In this document: positions 44,540 through 52,923 of the stretch, one piece after another
How the letters are laid out: each line of letters opens with the position of its first letter
Position numbering within the stretch: position 1 is the stretch's first letter
From: Mesorhizobium sp.
Lineage (GTDB): Bacteria; Pseudomonadota; Alphaproteobacteria; Rhizobiales; Rhizobiaceae
Assembly (NCBI RefSeq): GCF_004962245.1
Contig: NZ_SUHQ01000005.1
Span: 124,001 to 188,000, forward strand
Reading direction: 5' to 3'
DNA: 64,000 bases
Notes under the pieces: generated by a model
What the model saw: the letters and a program-made list of their open reading frames with translations, nothing else
The model's database searches: none
What the model was told of the DNA's origin: nothing
Made by a program: the position numbers and the translations under genes

Positions 44540-45265
44540 ATGACGAAGGTAGCACTGGTCACCGGTGGATCGCGCGGTATTGGCGCCGCGATTTCGATCG
44601 GCCTGAAAAACGCTGGCTACAAGGTCGCCGCGAATTACGCCGGCAATGACGAAGCCGCGCAGAAATTCAAGGCAGAGACCGGCATCCCGGTCTACAAATG
44701 GTCGGTCGCCGACTACGATGCCTGCGCCGCCGGCATCAGACAGATCGAGACCGACCTCGGCCCGGTCTCCGTGCTGGTCAACAATGCCGGCATCACCCGC
44801 GACGCCATGTTCCACAAGATGACGCGCGAGCAGTGGAAAGAGGTTATCGACACCAACCTGTCGGGCGTCTTCAACATGACGCATCCGCTGTGGGGCGGCA
44901 TGCGCGACCGCAAATTCGGCCGCGTCATCATCATCTCCTCGATCAACGGCCAGAAGGGGCAGGCCGGCCAGGTCAACTATTCGGCTTCGAAGGCCGGCGA
45001 CATCGGCTTCACCAAGGCGCTCGCCCAGGAAGGAGCGCGGGCCGGCATCACCGTCAACGTCATCTGCCCCGGCTACATCGCCACCGAAATGGTCAGGGCG
45101 ATGGACGAGAAGGTGCTCAACGAGCGCGTCATTCCGCAAATTCCGGTCGGCCGTCTCGGCGAACCGGAAGAGATCGCACGCTGTGTCTTGTTTCTCGCTT
45201 CCGACGATGCCGGTTTCATCACCGGATCGACCATCACCGCCAATGGCGGCCAGTATATTACCTGA
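44540..45265 (+). CDS. phaB: Acetoacetyl-CoA reductase
   Basis: A 241-residue short-chain dehydrogenase that reduces acetoacetyl-CoA to (R)-3-hydroxybutyryl-CoA. MTKVALVTGGSRGIGAAISI carries the cofactor glycines; NNAGITRDAMFHKMTREQW and the catalytic NYSASKAGDIGFTKAL are PhaB-type, and the end is FITGSTITANGGQYIT. ATG 44540 follows AAAGGGGAGGATGAT. An in-frame ATG at 44516 would add eight residues but has no such site. The PHB synthase phaC is not in this window. Confidence 0.95.
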   Translation: MTKVALVTGGSRGIGAAISIGLKNAGYKVAANYAGNDEAAQKFKAETGIPVYKWSVADYDACAAGIRQIETDLGPVSVLVNNAGITRDAMFHKMTREQWKEVIDTNLSGVFNMTHPLWGGMRDRKFGRVIIISSINGQKGQAGQVNYSASKAGDIGFTKALAQEGARAGITVNVICPGYIATEMVRAMDEKVLNERVIPQIPVGRLGEPEEIARCVLFLASDDAGFITGSTITANGGQYIT

Positions 45266-45305
45266 AGCCTGGACAGGAACACCGAAACAGACAAAGCCAC
45301 GAAAG

Positions 45306-45331
45306 AAACGGGCCGGAAAATCGGTCCGTTT
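45306..45331 (+). terminator. phaB terminator
   Basis: AAACGGGCCG at 45306-45315 pairs with CGGTCCGTTT at 45322-45331 with one G-U wobble around GAAAAT. It lies 40 bp after the phaB stop and ends in TTT. Confidence 0.6.
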
Positions 45332-45483
45332 CCATCGGCGGCTCCCTCGCCGCGGGTCTCGATGCAAGACCCTGCCCCAATCCGGCACGCAAAGGTTAAC
45401 GGCCGCCGCGCAGCCTGTGCAAAACCCTGTTCCCCGCCTGTGGATTCTCGGTGGAAAACCTGTTCACAACACAACATATTGGG

Positions 45484-45555
45484 GTGAACAAACCGGGAAA
45501 CATCCGCCAGCGCTGATTCGTCGCCGTTTCGTTCCGGCTTTGACCAGAAGGTTAA
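45484..45555 (+). repeat. 72-bp direct repeat, copy 1
   Basis: Shares GTGAACAAA, TGATTCGT-x-GCCG-x-TTCGTTCC and GTTAA with copy 2 at identical internal distances (30 and 37 bp). I count 46 of 72 positions identical without gaps. Confidence 0.7.
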
Positions 45556-45756
45556 CGATAATGGCTGAAAAGATCAGTCAAACCGTTAAGGCGCGTTAGG
45601 AAAGATCAATAATTTCATAATGTTGTACTACGCTCGCCGGGCTGCGCCGATCGTTCACCGGCAAAGCTTAACGGCGGCGCTCGCCCTGCATGAATCAGGC
45701 CAGTTCGGCGATTCAGCATGTGGTGAGACTCGCCGGCAAAAAAACCAGATGTAGCC

Positions 45757-45828
45757 GTGAACAAAACCTGAATCTGCGCGAGTCAGTGATTCGTAGCCGA
45801 TTCGTTCCAGACTCGTTCCAACTGTTAA
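45757..45828 (+). repeat. 72-bp direct repeat, copy 2
   Basis: Offset from copy 1 by exactly 273 bp at every shared block. This copy has gained three more GANTC sites around TGATTCGTAGCCGATTCGTT and CCAGACTCGTT, forming short tandem (G)A(T/C)TCGT units. Confidence 0.7.
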
Positions 45829-45986
45829 TCAGAGCCTGTTGACAGCGCCGAGCGGGGGCCTTCGACCTGCCGGCGAAACATTCCGCTTTCGCTTCGAGCG
45901 CTAAATCCCTATGTGTCGCCTGTCACACGCGCCTCCACGGGGCGCGCTCCCGACAATGCGGGGCAGAGAGCCTTATTTCCAGGTCG

Positions 45987-48900
45987 ATGAACATCCAGCC
46001 GAAACACACTGAGCCGCTGATCCTGTCGGGCCGAGACGTGACTGCCGTGCTCGGTCCGACCAACACCGGTAAGACCCATCTCGCCATCGAGCGCATGGTG
46101 GCGCACGAGAGCGGCATTATCGGCCTGCCGCTCAGGCTGCTCGCCCGCGAGGTTTATTCACGCGTCTGCGAGAAGGTCGGCGCTCACAAGGTGGCGCTCG
46201 TTACCGGCGAGGAGAAGATCCAGCCCGATGGCGCCAGATATTCGGTCTGCACGGTGGAAGCCATGCCGCGCGAGACCAACGCCGCCTTCGTCGCCATCGA
46301 CGAGGTCCAACTGGCCGGCGATCTCGAGCGCGGCCACATCTTCACCGACCGCATCCTGCATCTGCGCGGCCGCCAGGAGACACTGCTGCTCGGCGCCGCC
46401 ACCATGCACGGCATTCTCCAGCGTCTGCTGAAGGGCGTGTCGGTGGTGACGCGGCCGCGGCTGTCGCATCTGGCCTATGCCGGCTCAAAGAAGCTGACCC
46501 GCCTGCCGCGACGCACGGCGATCGTCGCCTTTTCCGCCGACGAGGTCTATGCCATCGCCGAACTGATCCGCCGCCAGCAAGGCGGTGCGGCCGTGGTGCT
46601 CGGCGCACTATCGCCCCGCACGCGCAACGCACAGGTGGCGCTGTTCCAATCGGGTGATGTCGACTACCTGGTCGCCACCGATGCGATCGGCATGGGCCTG
46701 AACCTCGACCTCGACCATGTCGCCTTCGCCCAGAACCGTAAATTCGACGGTTACCAGTATCGCAACCTGACGGCGGCCGAGCTCGGCCAGATCGCCGGCC
46801 GCGCCGGCCGGCACTTGCGCGACGGCACCTTCGGTGTCACCGGCCAGGTCGATCCGCTGGACGAAGATCTGGTCAAGAAGATCGAAGGGCATGAGTTCGA
46901 CCCGGTCAAGGTGCTGCAATGGCGCACCGCGCATTTCGATTTCGCCAGCCTCGATGCGCTGAAGCGCTCCATCGAGACCAACGCGCCAGTCGAAGGCCTG
47001 ACCCGTGCGCTGCCGGCGGTCGATGCGCAGGCGCTCGAGCATTTGTCCCGCGACGAGGAGATCCGGGCGCTTGCCACCGACGCCAGGCGCGTGGCGCTGT
47101 TGTGGGAGGCCTGCGCCCTGCCCGACTACAGGAAGATCGCGCCGGCCCAGCATGCCGACCTGATCGCCTCGATCTATATGGACCTTGCCAGGCATGGCCA
47201 TGTCGACGAGAATTACATGGCCGAGCAGGTGCGCCGTGCCGACACGACAGACGGCGACATCGACACGCTGTCGCACCGGATCGCTCAGATCCGCACCTGG
47301 ACTTTCGTTTCCAACCGGCCCGGCTGGCTGGCCGATCAGGCACACTGGCAGGAAAAGACGCGCGAAATCGAAGACAGATTGTCGGATGCGCTGCATGAGC
47401 GGTTGACGAAACGCTTCGTAGACCGCAGGACTTCCGTCCTCATGCGGCGCCTTAGAGAAAATACCATGCCTGAAGCCGAAATCAGCCCAACCGGAACCGT
47501 CCTCGTCGAAGGCCACCATGTCGGCGAGTTGCAGGGGTTCCGCTTCACCGCCGACCAGAGCGCCGGCGGCGAGGACGCCAAGGCAGTGCGCACGGCAGCC
47601 CAGAAGGCGCTTGCAGCCGAATTCGAGGCGCGGGCCGAACGCTTCGGCGCCTCGGCCAACGGCGACATTGCGCTCGGCTCCGACGGCACGCTGCGCTGGA
47701 TCGGCGCGCCGATCGGCACGCTGGTCGCAGGCGACGAGGCGTTGAAGCCACGCCTTGTGCTGTTGGCTGACGAGCAGCTCACTGGTCCCGCCCGCGACAA
47801 GGTGGCGGCGCGCGCCGAGCGCTTTGTCAATTTTCAGATCGAGTCCTTGCTGAAGCCGCTGGTCGACCTCAAGAACGCCGAGCAGATCACCGGCATCGGC
47901 CGCGGCATCGCTTTCCAGCTCGTCGAGCATTTCGGCCTCATCAACCGCCGTGACATCGCCGATGAGATGAAGTCGCTGGACCAGGAAGGCCGCGCTGCCC
48001 TTCGCCGGCTCGGCGTGCGCTTTGGCGCCTACCACATCTTCGTGCCCGCGTTGATCAAGCCGGCGCCGGCCGGACTGGTGACGCTGTTGTGGGCGCTGAA
48101 GAACGACGGCAAGGACAAGCCGGGATTCGGCGACGTGGTTCACGCGCTGGCCTCCGGCCGCACCTCGGTGGTCGTCGATCCCACTTTCGACAAGACCTTC
48201 TACAAACTGGCCGGCTACCGCAATCTTGGGCGTCGCGCGGTGCGCGTCGACATCCTTGAACGACTGGCCGATCTGATCCGGCCCGCGACCAACTGGAAGC
48301 CAGGTCTCGGCCAGCGCCCCGATGGCGCCTATGACGGTCAGTCCTTCATGGTGACGCCGCCGATGATGTCGATCCTCGGCGCCACAGCCGACGACATGGA
48401 AGAGATTTTGAAAGGCCTCGGCTACCGGGCCGAGCCGAAGCCGGCGATCGAGGTGAAGGCGCGGCTCGAGGCACAGGACAATGCCGCGCGTGAAGCTGCC
48501 GTGGCCAAGCAGGCAGCGGAAGAGCAAGCCGAGCAGGCCAAGGCAGCGGAAGCCGCGATTGCGGACGCAGCCGCCGAGGCGCCGGCCGAGAGTTCGGGGG
48601 CGGATGCGGCCGCCGTGGCAGAAGCCACAGCCGAAGCCCCCGCGGAAACCGCCACCGAAGGTGCAGCGGAGCCTGTCGCGGAAGCCCAGCCGGAGACTCC
48701 CGCTCAGGTCACGGAAGACGAGCCGCCTGTAGCCGAAGCCGCAGCTGAAATGCCTGCGGTATCAGCGGCGGAGCCAGCGGCAGAACCCCAAGTCGCGGAG
48801 GTTGAAACGGCAGAGCCGGCTTCAGAAGCCTCGCCTGCAACAGAGGCGGTCTCAGCCGAACCTGCCGCGGTGGCGGACGCCGCCATCGGTGAGGCCGCTC

Positions 48901-49346
48901 CAGAGTCCGAGGAACCAAAACCCATCCTGTTGTGGCGGCAGGGCCGCTTCGACCAGCGCCCGCGCCACCGCCACCATGACAATCGGCCCCGTGACAATAA
49001 TCGCGACAATCGCCCGCGCCACGGGCAAGCCCCGCGCGATGGTGAAGCACCGGCGGATGCCGGGCAACCGGCCGCCGCTCCAGGCAGCCGGCCGGCCCGC
49101 GAAGGACGCGGCGCGGGCAAGCCGCGCTTCGACCGCAGCAAATTCAAGCCCAAGCCCCAGGGCGAAACGGGGGAGCGGCGCGACAAGCGGCCCGACTGGA
49201 AGGGCGGCCGGCAGGACGGCAAGGGCGGTGCGCAGAGCGGGAAGCCCGCCTTCCAGCCGAAGCCGCGCGAGGAGCGCCCGGCGCGCTTCGACCCGGATTC
49301 GCCCTTCGCCAAGCTCGCCGCGTTGCGCGACCAGTTGAAGAAGTAA
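45987..49346 (+). CDS. SUV3-like DExH RNA helicase with long low-complexity tail
   Basis: A 1119-residue superfamily 2 helicase related to the mitochondrial degradasome helicase SUV3. Motif I is GPTNTGKT at 23-30, motif II is DEVQ at 105-108, and motif VI is [20 protein letters not shown] near residue 268-287. Residues 1 to about 830 are the folded body. Residues about 850-985 are Ala-Glu-Pro-Val rich, followed by a basic Arg-Gly-Lys-Pro tail ([20 protein letters not shown]) typical of RNA-binding or degradosome scaffolds. The next gene (S4) is 14 bp away, so they are cotranscribed. It probably unwinds structured RNA. Confidence 0.93.
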   Translation: MNIQPKHTEPLILSGRDVTAVLGPTNTGKTHLAIERMVAHESGIIGLPLRLLAREVYSRVCEKVGAHKVALVTGEEKIQPDGARYSVCTVEAMPRETNAAFVAIDEVQLAGDLERGHIFTDRILHLRGRQETLLLGAATMHGILQRLLKGVSVVTRPRLSHLAYAGSKKLTRLPRRTAIVAFSADEVYAIAELIRRQQGGAAVVLGALSPRTRNAQVALFQSGDVDYLVATDAIGMGLNLDLDHVAFAQNRKFDGYQYRNLTAAELGQIAGRAGRHLRDGTFGVTGQVDPLDEDLVKKIEGHEFDPVKVLQWRTAHFDFASLDALKRSIETNAPVEGLTRALPAVDAQALEHLSRDEEIRALATDARRVALLWEACALPDYRKIAPAQHADLIASIYMDLARHGHVDENYMAEQVRRADTTDGDIDTLSHRIAQIRTWTFVSNRPGWLADQAHWQEKTREIEDRLSDALHERLTKRFVDRRTSVLMRRLRENTMPEAEISPTGTVLVEGHHVGELQGFRFTADQSAGGEDAKAVRTAAQKALAAEFEARAERFGASANGDIALGSDGTLRWIGAPIGTLVAGDEALKPRLVLLADEQLTGPARDKVAARAERFVNFQIESLLKPLVDLKNAEQITGIGRGIAFQLVEHFGLINRRDIADEMKSLDQEGRAALRRLGVRFGAYHIFVPALIKPAPAGLVTLLWALKNDGKDKPGFGDVVHALASGRTSVVVDPTFDKTFYKLAGYRNLGRRAVRVDILERLADLIRPATNWKPGLGQRPDGAYDGQSFMVTPPMMSILGATADDMEEILKGLGYRAEPKPAIEVKARLEAQDNAAREAAVAKQAAEEQAEQAKAAEAAIADAAAEAPAESSGADAAAVAEATAEAPAETATEGAAEPVAEAQPETPAQVTEDEPPVAEAAAEMPAVSAAEPAAEPQVAEVETAEPASEASPATEAVSAEPAAVADAAIGEAAPESEEPKPILLWRQGRFDQRPRHRHHDNRPRDNNRDNRPRHGQAPRDGEAPADAGQPAAAPGSRPAREGRGAGKPRFDRSKFKPKPQGETGERRDKRPDWKGGRQDGKGGAQSGKPAFQPKPREERPARFDPDSPFAKLAALRDQLKK

Positions 49347-49360
49347 GTCCGCTCGCTCCG

Positions 49361-49747
49361 ATGGTCGCCGAAGGCCGCCAGCGCATCGACAAATGGCTGT
49401 TCTTTTCGCGTGCGGTGAAATCGCGCTCGCTGGCAGCGAAGCTGGTGGTGGCCGGACGCGTCCGCATCAATCGCGACAAAGCAGCGCAGGCCTCCGATAT
49501 GATCCGGGTCGGCGACGTCCTGACCATTACTCTCGAGCGGCGCATCTTCGTCTGGAAGGTGCTCGGCACGGGAACCCGGAGGGGGCCCGCCGAGGAAGCG
49601 CGCATGCTCTACGAGGATATATCGCCGCCGCCCGTGCCAAAGGGCGAGGCCATTCCCGACGCGATTCCCGCGCTGCGCGATGCCGGCAGCGGCCGCCCGA
49701 CCAAGAAGGAACGCCGGCAGACCGACCGGCTGTTTGGCGAGGACTGA
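49361..49747 (+). CDS. S4-domain RNA-binding protein (HslR-like)
   Basis: A 128-residue S4 RNA-binding protein. The domain begins [20 protein letters not shown] then [20 protein letters not shown] and [10 protein letters not shown], the typical S4 hairpin. HslR-type proteins bind stalled 50S subunits carrying nascent peptide during heat stress. The C-terminal 40 residues are basic and end [18 protein letters not shown], as in rhizobial relatives. It starts 14 bp after the helicase stop. The pairing with the helicase and, further on, CarD is a recurring rhizobial order. Confidence 0.93.
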   Translation: MVAEGRQRIDKWLFFSRAVKSRSLAAKLVVAGRVRINRDKAAQASDMIRVGDVLTITLERRIFVWKVLGTGTRRGPAEEARMLYEDISPPPVPKGEAIPDAIPALRDAGSGRPTKKERRQTDRLFGED

Positions 49748-49896
49748 CGCATAACCGGCTTTCGCTGCAGCCCTCCTCTGGAATTCCATTCCGGAAACAC
49801 CGGTATCGCGCGCAATGGCTGCCCTTGCAAGCAGCGGGCAAAGACGTTACCTCACCAAAAAAGCACAACAAAAACGGGACGTCCCGGAGCCGACTG

Positions 49897-50235
49897 ATGA
49901 CCTATGTCGTGACCGACAATTGCATAAAATGCAAATACATGGACTGCATCGAGGTCTGTCCGGTCGACTGTTTCTACGAAGGCGAGAACATGCTCGTCAT
50001 TCATCCCGACGAATGCATCGACTGCGGCGTCTGCGAACCGGAATGCCCAGCCGACGCGATCAAGCCGGACACCGAGCCGGGCCTCGACAAATGGCTGCAG
50101 ATCAACACCGAATACGCTGACAAATGGCCCAACATCACCGCCAAGAAGGAGCCTCCTGCCGACGCCAAATCCTTCGATGGCGAGGCCGGCAAGTTCGAGA
50201 AATACTTCTCGGCTGAACCAGGCGAAGGCGACTGA
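49897..50235 (+). CDS. fdxA: 7Fe ferredoxin FdxA
   Basis: A 112-residue ferredoxin with one [3Fe-4S] and one [4Fe-4S] cluster. Cys9, Cys17 and Cys50 fit the 3Fe site and Cys21, Cys40, Cys43 and Cys46 the 4Fe site, by analogy with Azotobacter FdI. Text includes [20 protein letters not shown] and [21 protein letters not shown] polar C-terminal tail (about 65-112) is typical of the alphaproteobacterial type. ATG 49897 follows CCGGAGCCGACTG. The frame is open upstream but overlaps the S4 gene. Confidence 0.95.
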   Translation: MTYVVTDNCIKCKYMDCIEVCPVDCFYEGENMLVIHPDECIDCGVCEPECPADAIKPDTEPGLDKWLQINTEYADKWPNITAKKEPPADAKSFDGEAGKFEKYFSAEPGEGD

Positions 50236-50605
50236 CTGCAATGCCGATTCAGCCGGCCTAACGCTGCGTAACAAGCATGACACATTAACTGCCTTGACAG
50301 GCAGCGATGGTGCATGACCTTCGCGCATGCAGCAAAACCTTGATTCTTCCGACTTTTTGTGCTACATCAACCAAACATGCCGGTGACACAACGTCGATTT
50401 ATGGCGCAAACGCCCCAAATCACTGAAAGGTGAATTTCTCATCCGGACCAGAGTGATCTGGGGCAGGCGGTCGCTGTTATGCGGTTTGCCGGTCCTGATT
50501 TTTCCGGATGGATTCGTCTGTTGTGCGGCTAACGGTCGGTAGCCCGACCGCATGAGTTCAGCCGGCGCCGCCATGCCGGCGCAACAACAAGGAGTTCAGG
50601 GCGTA
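50236..50605. other. carD upstream region
   Basis: A 370-bp gene-free gap. It holds a likely promoter at 50340-50367 and then a leader of about 230 nt. In the leader CATCCGGA at 50440-50447 pairs with TCCGGATG at 50503-50510, enclosing a smaller CCAG/CTGG stem. I see no open frame worth calling. Confidence 0.5.
50340..50367 (+). promoter_or_regulatory. carD promoter candidate
   Basis: TTGATT at 50340-50345 with CTACAT at 50362-50367, spacer 16 bp, close to the rhizobial CTTGAC/CTATAT pattern. The transcript would have an unusually long leader before the carD start at 50606. Confidence 0.45.
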
Positions 50606-51187
50606 ATGGCAACTATCACCCCGCAGAAGAAGTCCAGCGCAGCGCGTCACGGTTTCAAGACCGGCGAGTACATCGTCTATCCGGCGCATGGCGTTGGTCA
50701 GATCGTCTCGATCGACGAGCAGGAGGTTGCGGGCCACAAGCTGGAACTGTTCGTCATCGACTTCCAGAAGGACAAGATGCGCCTGAAGGTCCCGGTCGCC
50801 AAGGCGACCTCCATCGGCATGCGCAAGCTGTCGGAAGAGGATTATGTGGAGCGCGCGCTGAAGGTCGTGCAGGGCCGCGCCCGCGTCAAGCGTACCATGT
50901 GGTCGCGCCGCGCCCAGGAATATGATGCGAAGATCAATTCCGGTGACCTGATCTCGATCTCGGAAGTTGTGCGCGACCTCTACCGCGCCGACAACCAGCC
51001 GGAGCAGTCCTATTCCGAGCGCCAGCTTTACGAGGCGGCACTCGACCGCATGGCCCGCGAGATCGCGGCCGTCAACCGCATGTCGGAAACCGAAGCGGTG
51101 CGCCTCATCGAGGTGAACCTCAACAAGGGTCCGAAGCGCGGCGCCAAGGCCGACAATGAAGAAGCCGAGCAGGAAGAGGCTGCCTGA
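50606..51187 (+). CDS. carD: CarD family transcription regulator
   Basis: A 193-residue CarD/CdnL-type protein that binds RNA polymerase beta and stabilises open complexes. The N-terminal Tudor-like domain has FKTGEYIVYPAHGVGQIVSI and DEQEVAGHKLELFVIDF; the C-terminal helical domain has AKINSGDLISISEVVRDLYR and SERQLYEAALDRMAREIAAV. The tail is acidic (ADNEEAEQEEAA). ATG 50606 follows AAGGAGTTCAGGGCGTA; an ATG at 50552 would add 18 low-complexity residues. A strong terminator follows. Confidence 0.94.
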   Translation: MATITPQKKSSAARHGFKTGEYIVYPAHGVGQIVSIDEQEVAGHKLELFVIDFQKDKMRLKVPVAKATSIGMRKLSEEDYVERALKVVQGRARVKRTMWSRRAQEYDAKINSGDLISISEVVRDLYRADNQPEQSYSERQLYEAALDRMAREIAAVNRMSETEAVRLIEVNLNKGPKRGAKADNEEAEQEEAA

Positions 51188-51210
51188 GCGCTTCTCGCCT
51201 CCCAATTTGG

Positions 51211-51240
51211 AAAAACCCGGCCTCGCGCCGGGTTTTTTTG
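51211..51240 (+). terminator. carD terminator
   Basis: AAAAACCCGGC pairs with GCCGGGTTTTT around CTCGC, followed by seven T. It is a strong intrinsic terminator 24 bp after carD, and the A-tract lets it also serve the convergent ABC operon. Confidence 0.9.
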
Positions 51241-51295
51241 TTTTTGGGCCGATTCGTCTGATGAAGTGCATGACGGGGCAGAACAGGCGAATATC

Positions 51296-52069
51296 TTACC
51301 CTTCGCCGCCGCCCTCCTTCTGCGCCTCTTGCTTCAGCGTCGCGATGAACCGCCTGGTCCGCTGACGCTCCGGATTGCTGAACAGAACCGCCGCCGGGCC
51401 TTTCTCGACGATGCTGCCGGCGTCGAGGAACACCACTTCCTGTGCGATCTTGGAGGCGAGGCGCAGGTCATGCGTCGCCATCACCATGGTGGTGCCCTCG
51501 CTGGCGAGCTGGCCTAGCACGTCGACCACCTCCTGCGCCAGTTCCGGGTCGAGCGCCGAGGTCGGCTCGTCGCACAACAGCACTTTCGGCGACGGCGCCA
51601 GCGCCCGGGCGATCGCCACGCGTTGCTGCTGGCCGCCTGACAGCGTCGCCGGCCAGGCATCGGCCTTATGCGCCATGCCGACCTTTTCGAGCAGAGCAAG
51701 CGCCCGCTCGCGCGCCCGCCCGGCTGGCCATTTCAGCACCGTCACCAACCCCTCCATGACATTCTCGATCGCGGTGCGATGCGGAAACAGCTGAAAATTC
51801 TGGAACACCATGCCGGTCTGCAGCCGCAGGCGCTGGATGGCCTTGGCGGAAACCTTGCCGCCGGGGTGGAATTCGAGCGCGTCGTCGCCGATGCGCACTG
51901 TACCCGAAGTTGGAATCTCGAGCAGGTTGATGCAGCGCAGGAGCGTGCTTTTCCCGCCGCCCGAAGGACCGACAAGGGCGGTGACGCTGCCCTCCTCGAT
52001 GGTGACCGTCACGCCCTTCAGCACAAGATTGTCGCCGAAGCGCTTCTCGATGCCGGTGAGTCCGATCAT
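51296..52069 (-). CDS. Polar amino-acid ABC transporter ATPase
   Basis: A 257-residue ATPase of the GlnQ/TcyC class. Walker A is GPSGGGKS at 34-41; MVFQNFQLFPHRTAIENVME holds the Q-loop; the signature is LSGGQQQRVAIARALAPSPK; Walker B is VLLCDEPTSALDPE and MVMATHDLRLA has the H-loop. The start overlaps the permease stop (ATGA at 52066-52069), so translation is coupled. It powers uptake of the amino acid bound by the upstream SBP. The last 16 residues are Glu-Gly rich. Confidence 0.94.
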   Translation of the reverse strand: MIGLTGIEKRFGDNLVLKGVTVTIEEGSVTALVGPSGGGKSTLLRCINLLEIPTSGTVRIGDDALEFHPGGKVSAKAIQRLRLQTGMVFQNFQLFPHRTAIENVMEGLVTVLKWPAGRARERALALLEKVGMAHKADAWPATLSGGQQQRVAIARALAPSPKVLLCDEPTSALDPELAQEVVDVLGQLASEGTTMVMATHDLRLASKIAQEVVFLDAGSIVEKGPAAVLFSNPERQRTRRFIATLKQEAQKEGGGEG

Positions 52070-52746
52070 GAGCGTGCCTCCAGGAAGCCGCCATAGCGGT
52101 TGAGCCGCGTTTCGAGCCGCGTCTGCAACGCCGACAGCACGGAGCTCAGCGCCAGGTAGAGAGCAGCGGCCTCGATATAGAGGATCAACGGCTCATAGGT
52201 GGTGGCGACAATGCGCTGCGCCGCCTGGAACATTTCCGGCACGGTGATGGCGGCGGCCAGCGACGTGTCCTTGACCAGCGAGATGAAGGTATTGGACAGC
52301 GGCGGCACCGCGACGCGGCCGGCCTGCGGCAGTATGGTGCGCCGCATCGCCTGGCTCCAGGTCATGCCGATCGAATAGGCCGCCTCCCACTGCCCCTTCG
52401 TCACCGAGCCGATGACGGCGCGGATGATTTCCGATGTATAGGCGCCGATGTTGAGCGTGAAGCCGATCAACGCGGCTGAAAAAGCGTCGAGCAGGATGCC
52501 CACCGAGGGCAGCCCGTAGAAGATCAGGAAGAGCTGCACCAGAAGCGGCGTGCCACGGAAGATCCAGACGTAGAAGCGGACCACGGCGACCAGCGGCTTC
52601 GGGCCGAACAGCCGGACAAGCGCGGCGACCAGTCCCACGAAGAGGCCGAATGCGAACGACAGCAGCGTCAGCGGCACGGTGAAGATCAGCGCCGCCCATA
52701 ACAGCGTGGGCAACGAGTCCAGCATCAATTGCAGCCAGTGCGGCAC
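52066..52746 (-). CDS. Polar amino-acid ABC transporter permease
   Basis: A 226-residue permease with about five helices. It shows RGTPLLVQLFLIFYGLPSVG, the EAA loop KGQWEAAYSIGMTWSQAMRR and SLVKDTSLAAAITVPEMF. The start is GTG at 52744-52746, preceded by AAGGAGGGGG; the frame is open further upstream without a site. It is a single-permease system, so it works as a homodimer with the ATPase encoded 4 bp overlapping downstream. The wording resembles cystine/polar amino-acid permeases (TcyB/L). Confidence 0.92.
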   Translation of the reverse strand: MPHWLQLMLDSLPTLLWAALIFTVPLTLLSFAFGLFVGLVAALVRLFGPKPLVAVVRFYVWIFRGTPLLVQLFLIFYGLPSVGILLDAFSAALIGFTLNIGAYTSEIIRAVIGSVTKGQWEAAYSIGMTWSQAMRRTILPQAGRVAVPPLSNTFISLVKDTSLAAAITVPEMFQAAQRIVATTYEPLILYIEAAALYLALSSVLSALQTRLETRLNRYGGFLEARS

Positions 52747-52890
52747 GAAACCCCCTCCTTGCGAGATTACCGCCCAACCGGCCCGGCGGCATTGAGGCGC
52801 GACCATAGGATCGTCATATCACGCGAAAAGCGGCGGCCGTCAAAGGCGGCTCGCCGCTATGTCTCTGCCATGCGGATATGCTTGCCATGC

Positions 52891-52909
52891 GGGCCGGCAA
52901 CCGGCCCGG
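52891..52909 (-). other. Intercistronic hairpin after binding-protein gene
   Basis: CGGGCCGG at 52891-52898 pairs perfectly with CCGGCCCG at 52902-52909. On the transcript it lies 15 nt after the binding-protein stop and before the permease, so it may protect the upstream message. There is no T tract. Confidence 0.55.
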
Positions 52910-52923
52910 CCCGTGAAATGCGC

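Larger units (their letters stand above)
45332..45986. other. Gene-free region with CcrM-site cluster, direct repeats and DnaA-like boxes
   Basis: No gene is visible. The region contains ten GANTC sites, at 45443, 45515, 45692, 45710, 45727, 45770, 45780, 45788, 45799 and 45810. A 72-bp imperfect direct repeat (45484-45555 and 45757-45828) is kept in ungapped register. Three 9-mers each two bases from TGTGGATAA lie in the same orientation at 45416, 45439 and 45450. Several TTAAC/TTAAG half-sites (about 45395, 45552, 45595 and 45668) resemble CtrA halves. Together they suggest a replication-linked or cell-cycle-controlled region, which I infer and cannot prove. Confidence 0.6.

Noticed and set aside
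45183..45599. Open frame running from phaB into the CcrM-site region
   Set aside because: It starts inside phaB in another frame, lacks a ribosome site and crosses a terminator. Its composition does not look coding.
45332..45986. Calling this firmly the chromosomal oriC
   Set aside because: No hemE, dnaA or parAB gene is in the window and the DnaA-like boxes each carry two mismatches. The evidence supports only a hypothesis.
46608..48527. Long open frame on the minus strand opposite the helicase
   Set aside because: The helicase on the plus strand has motifs I, II and VI in order. The opposite frame has shadow composition and no start signal.
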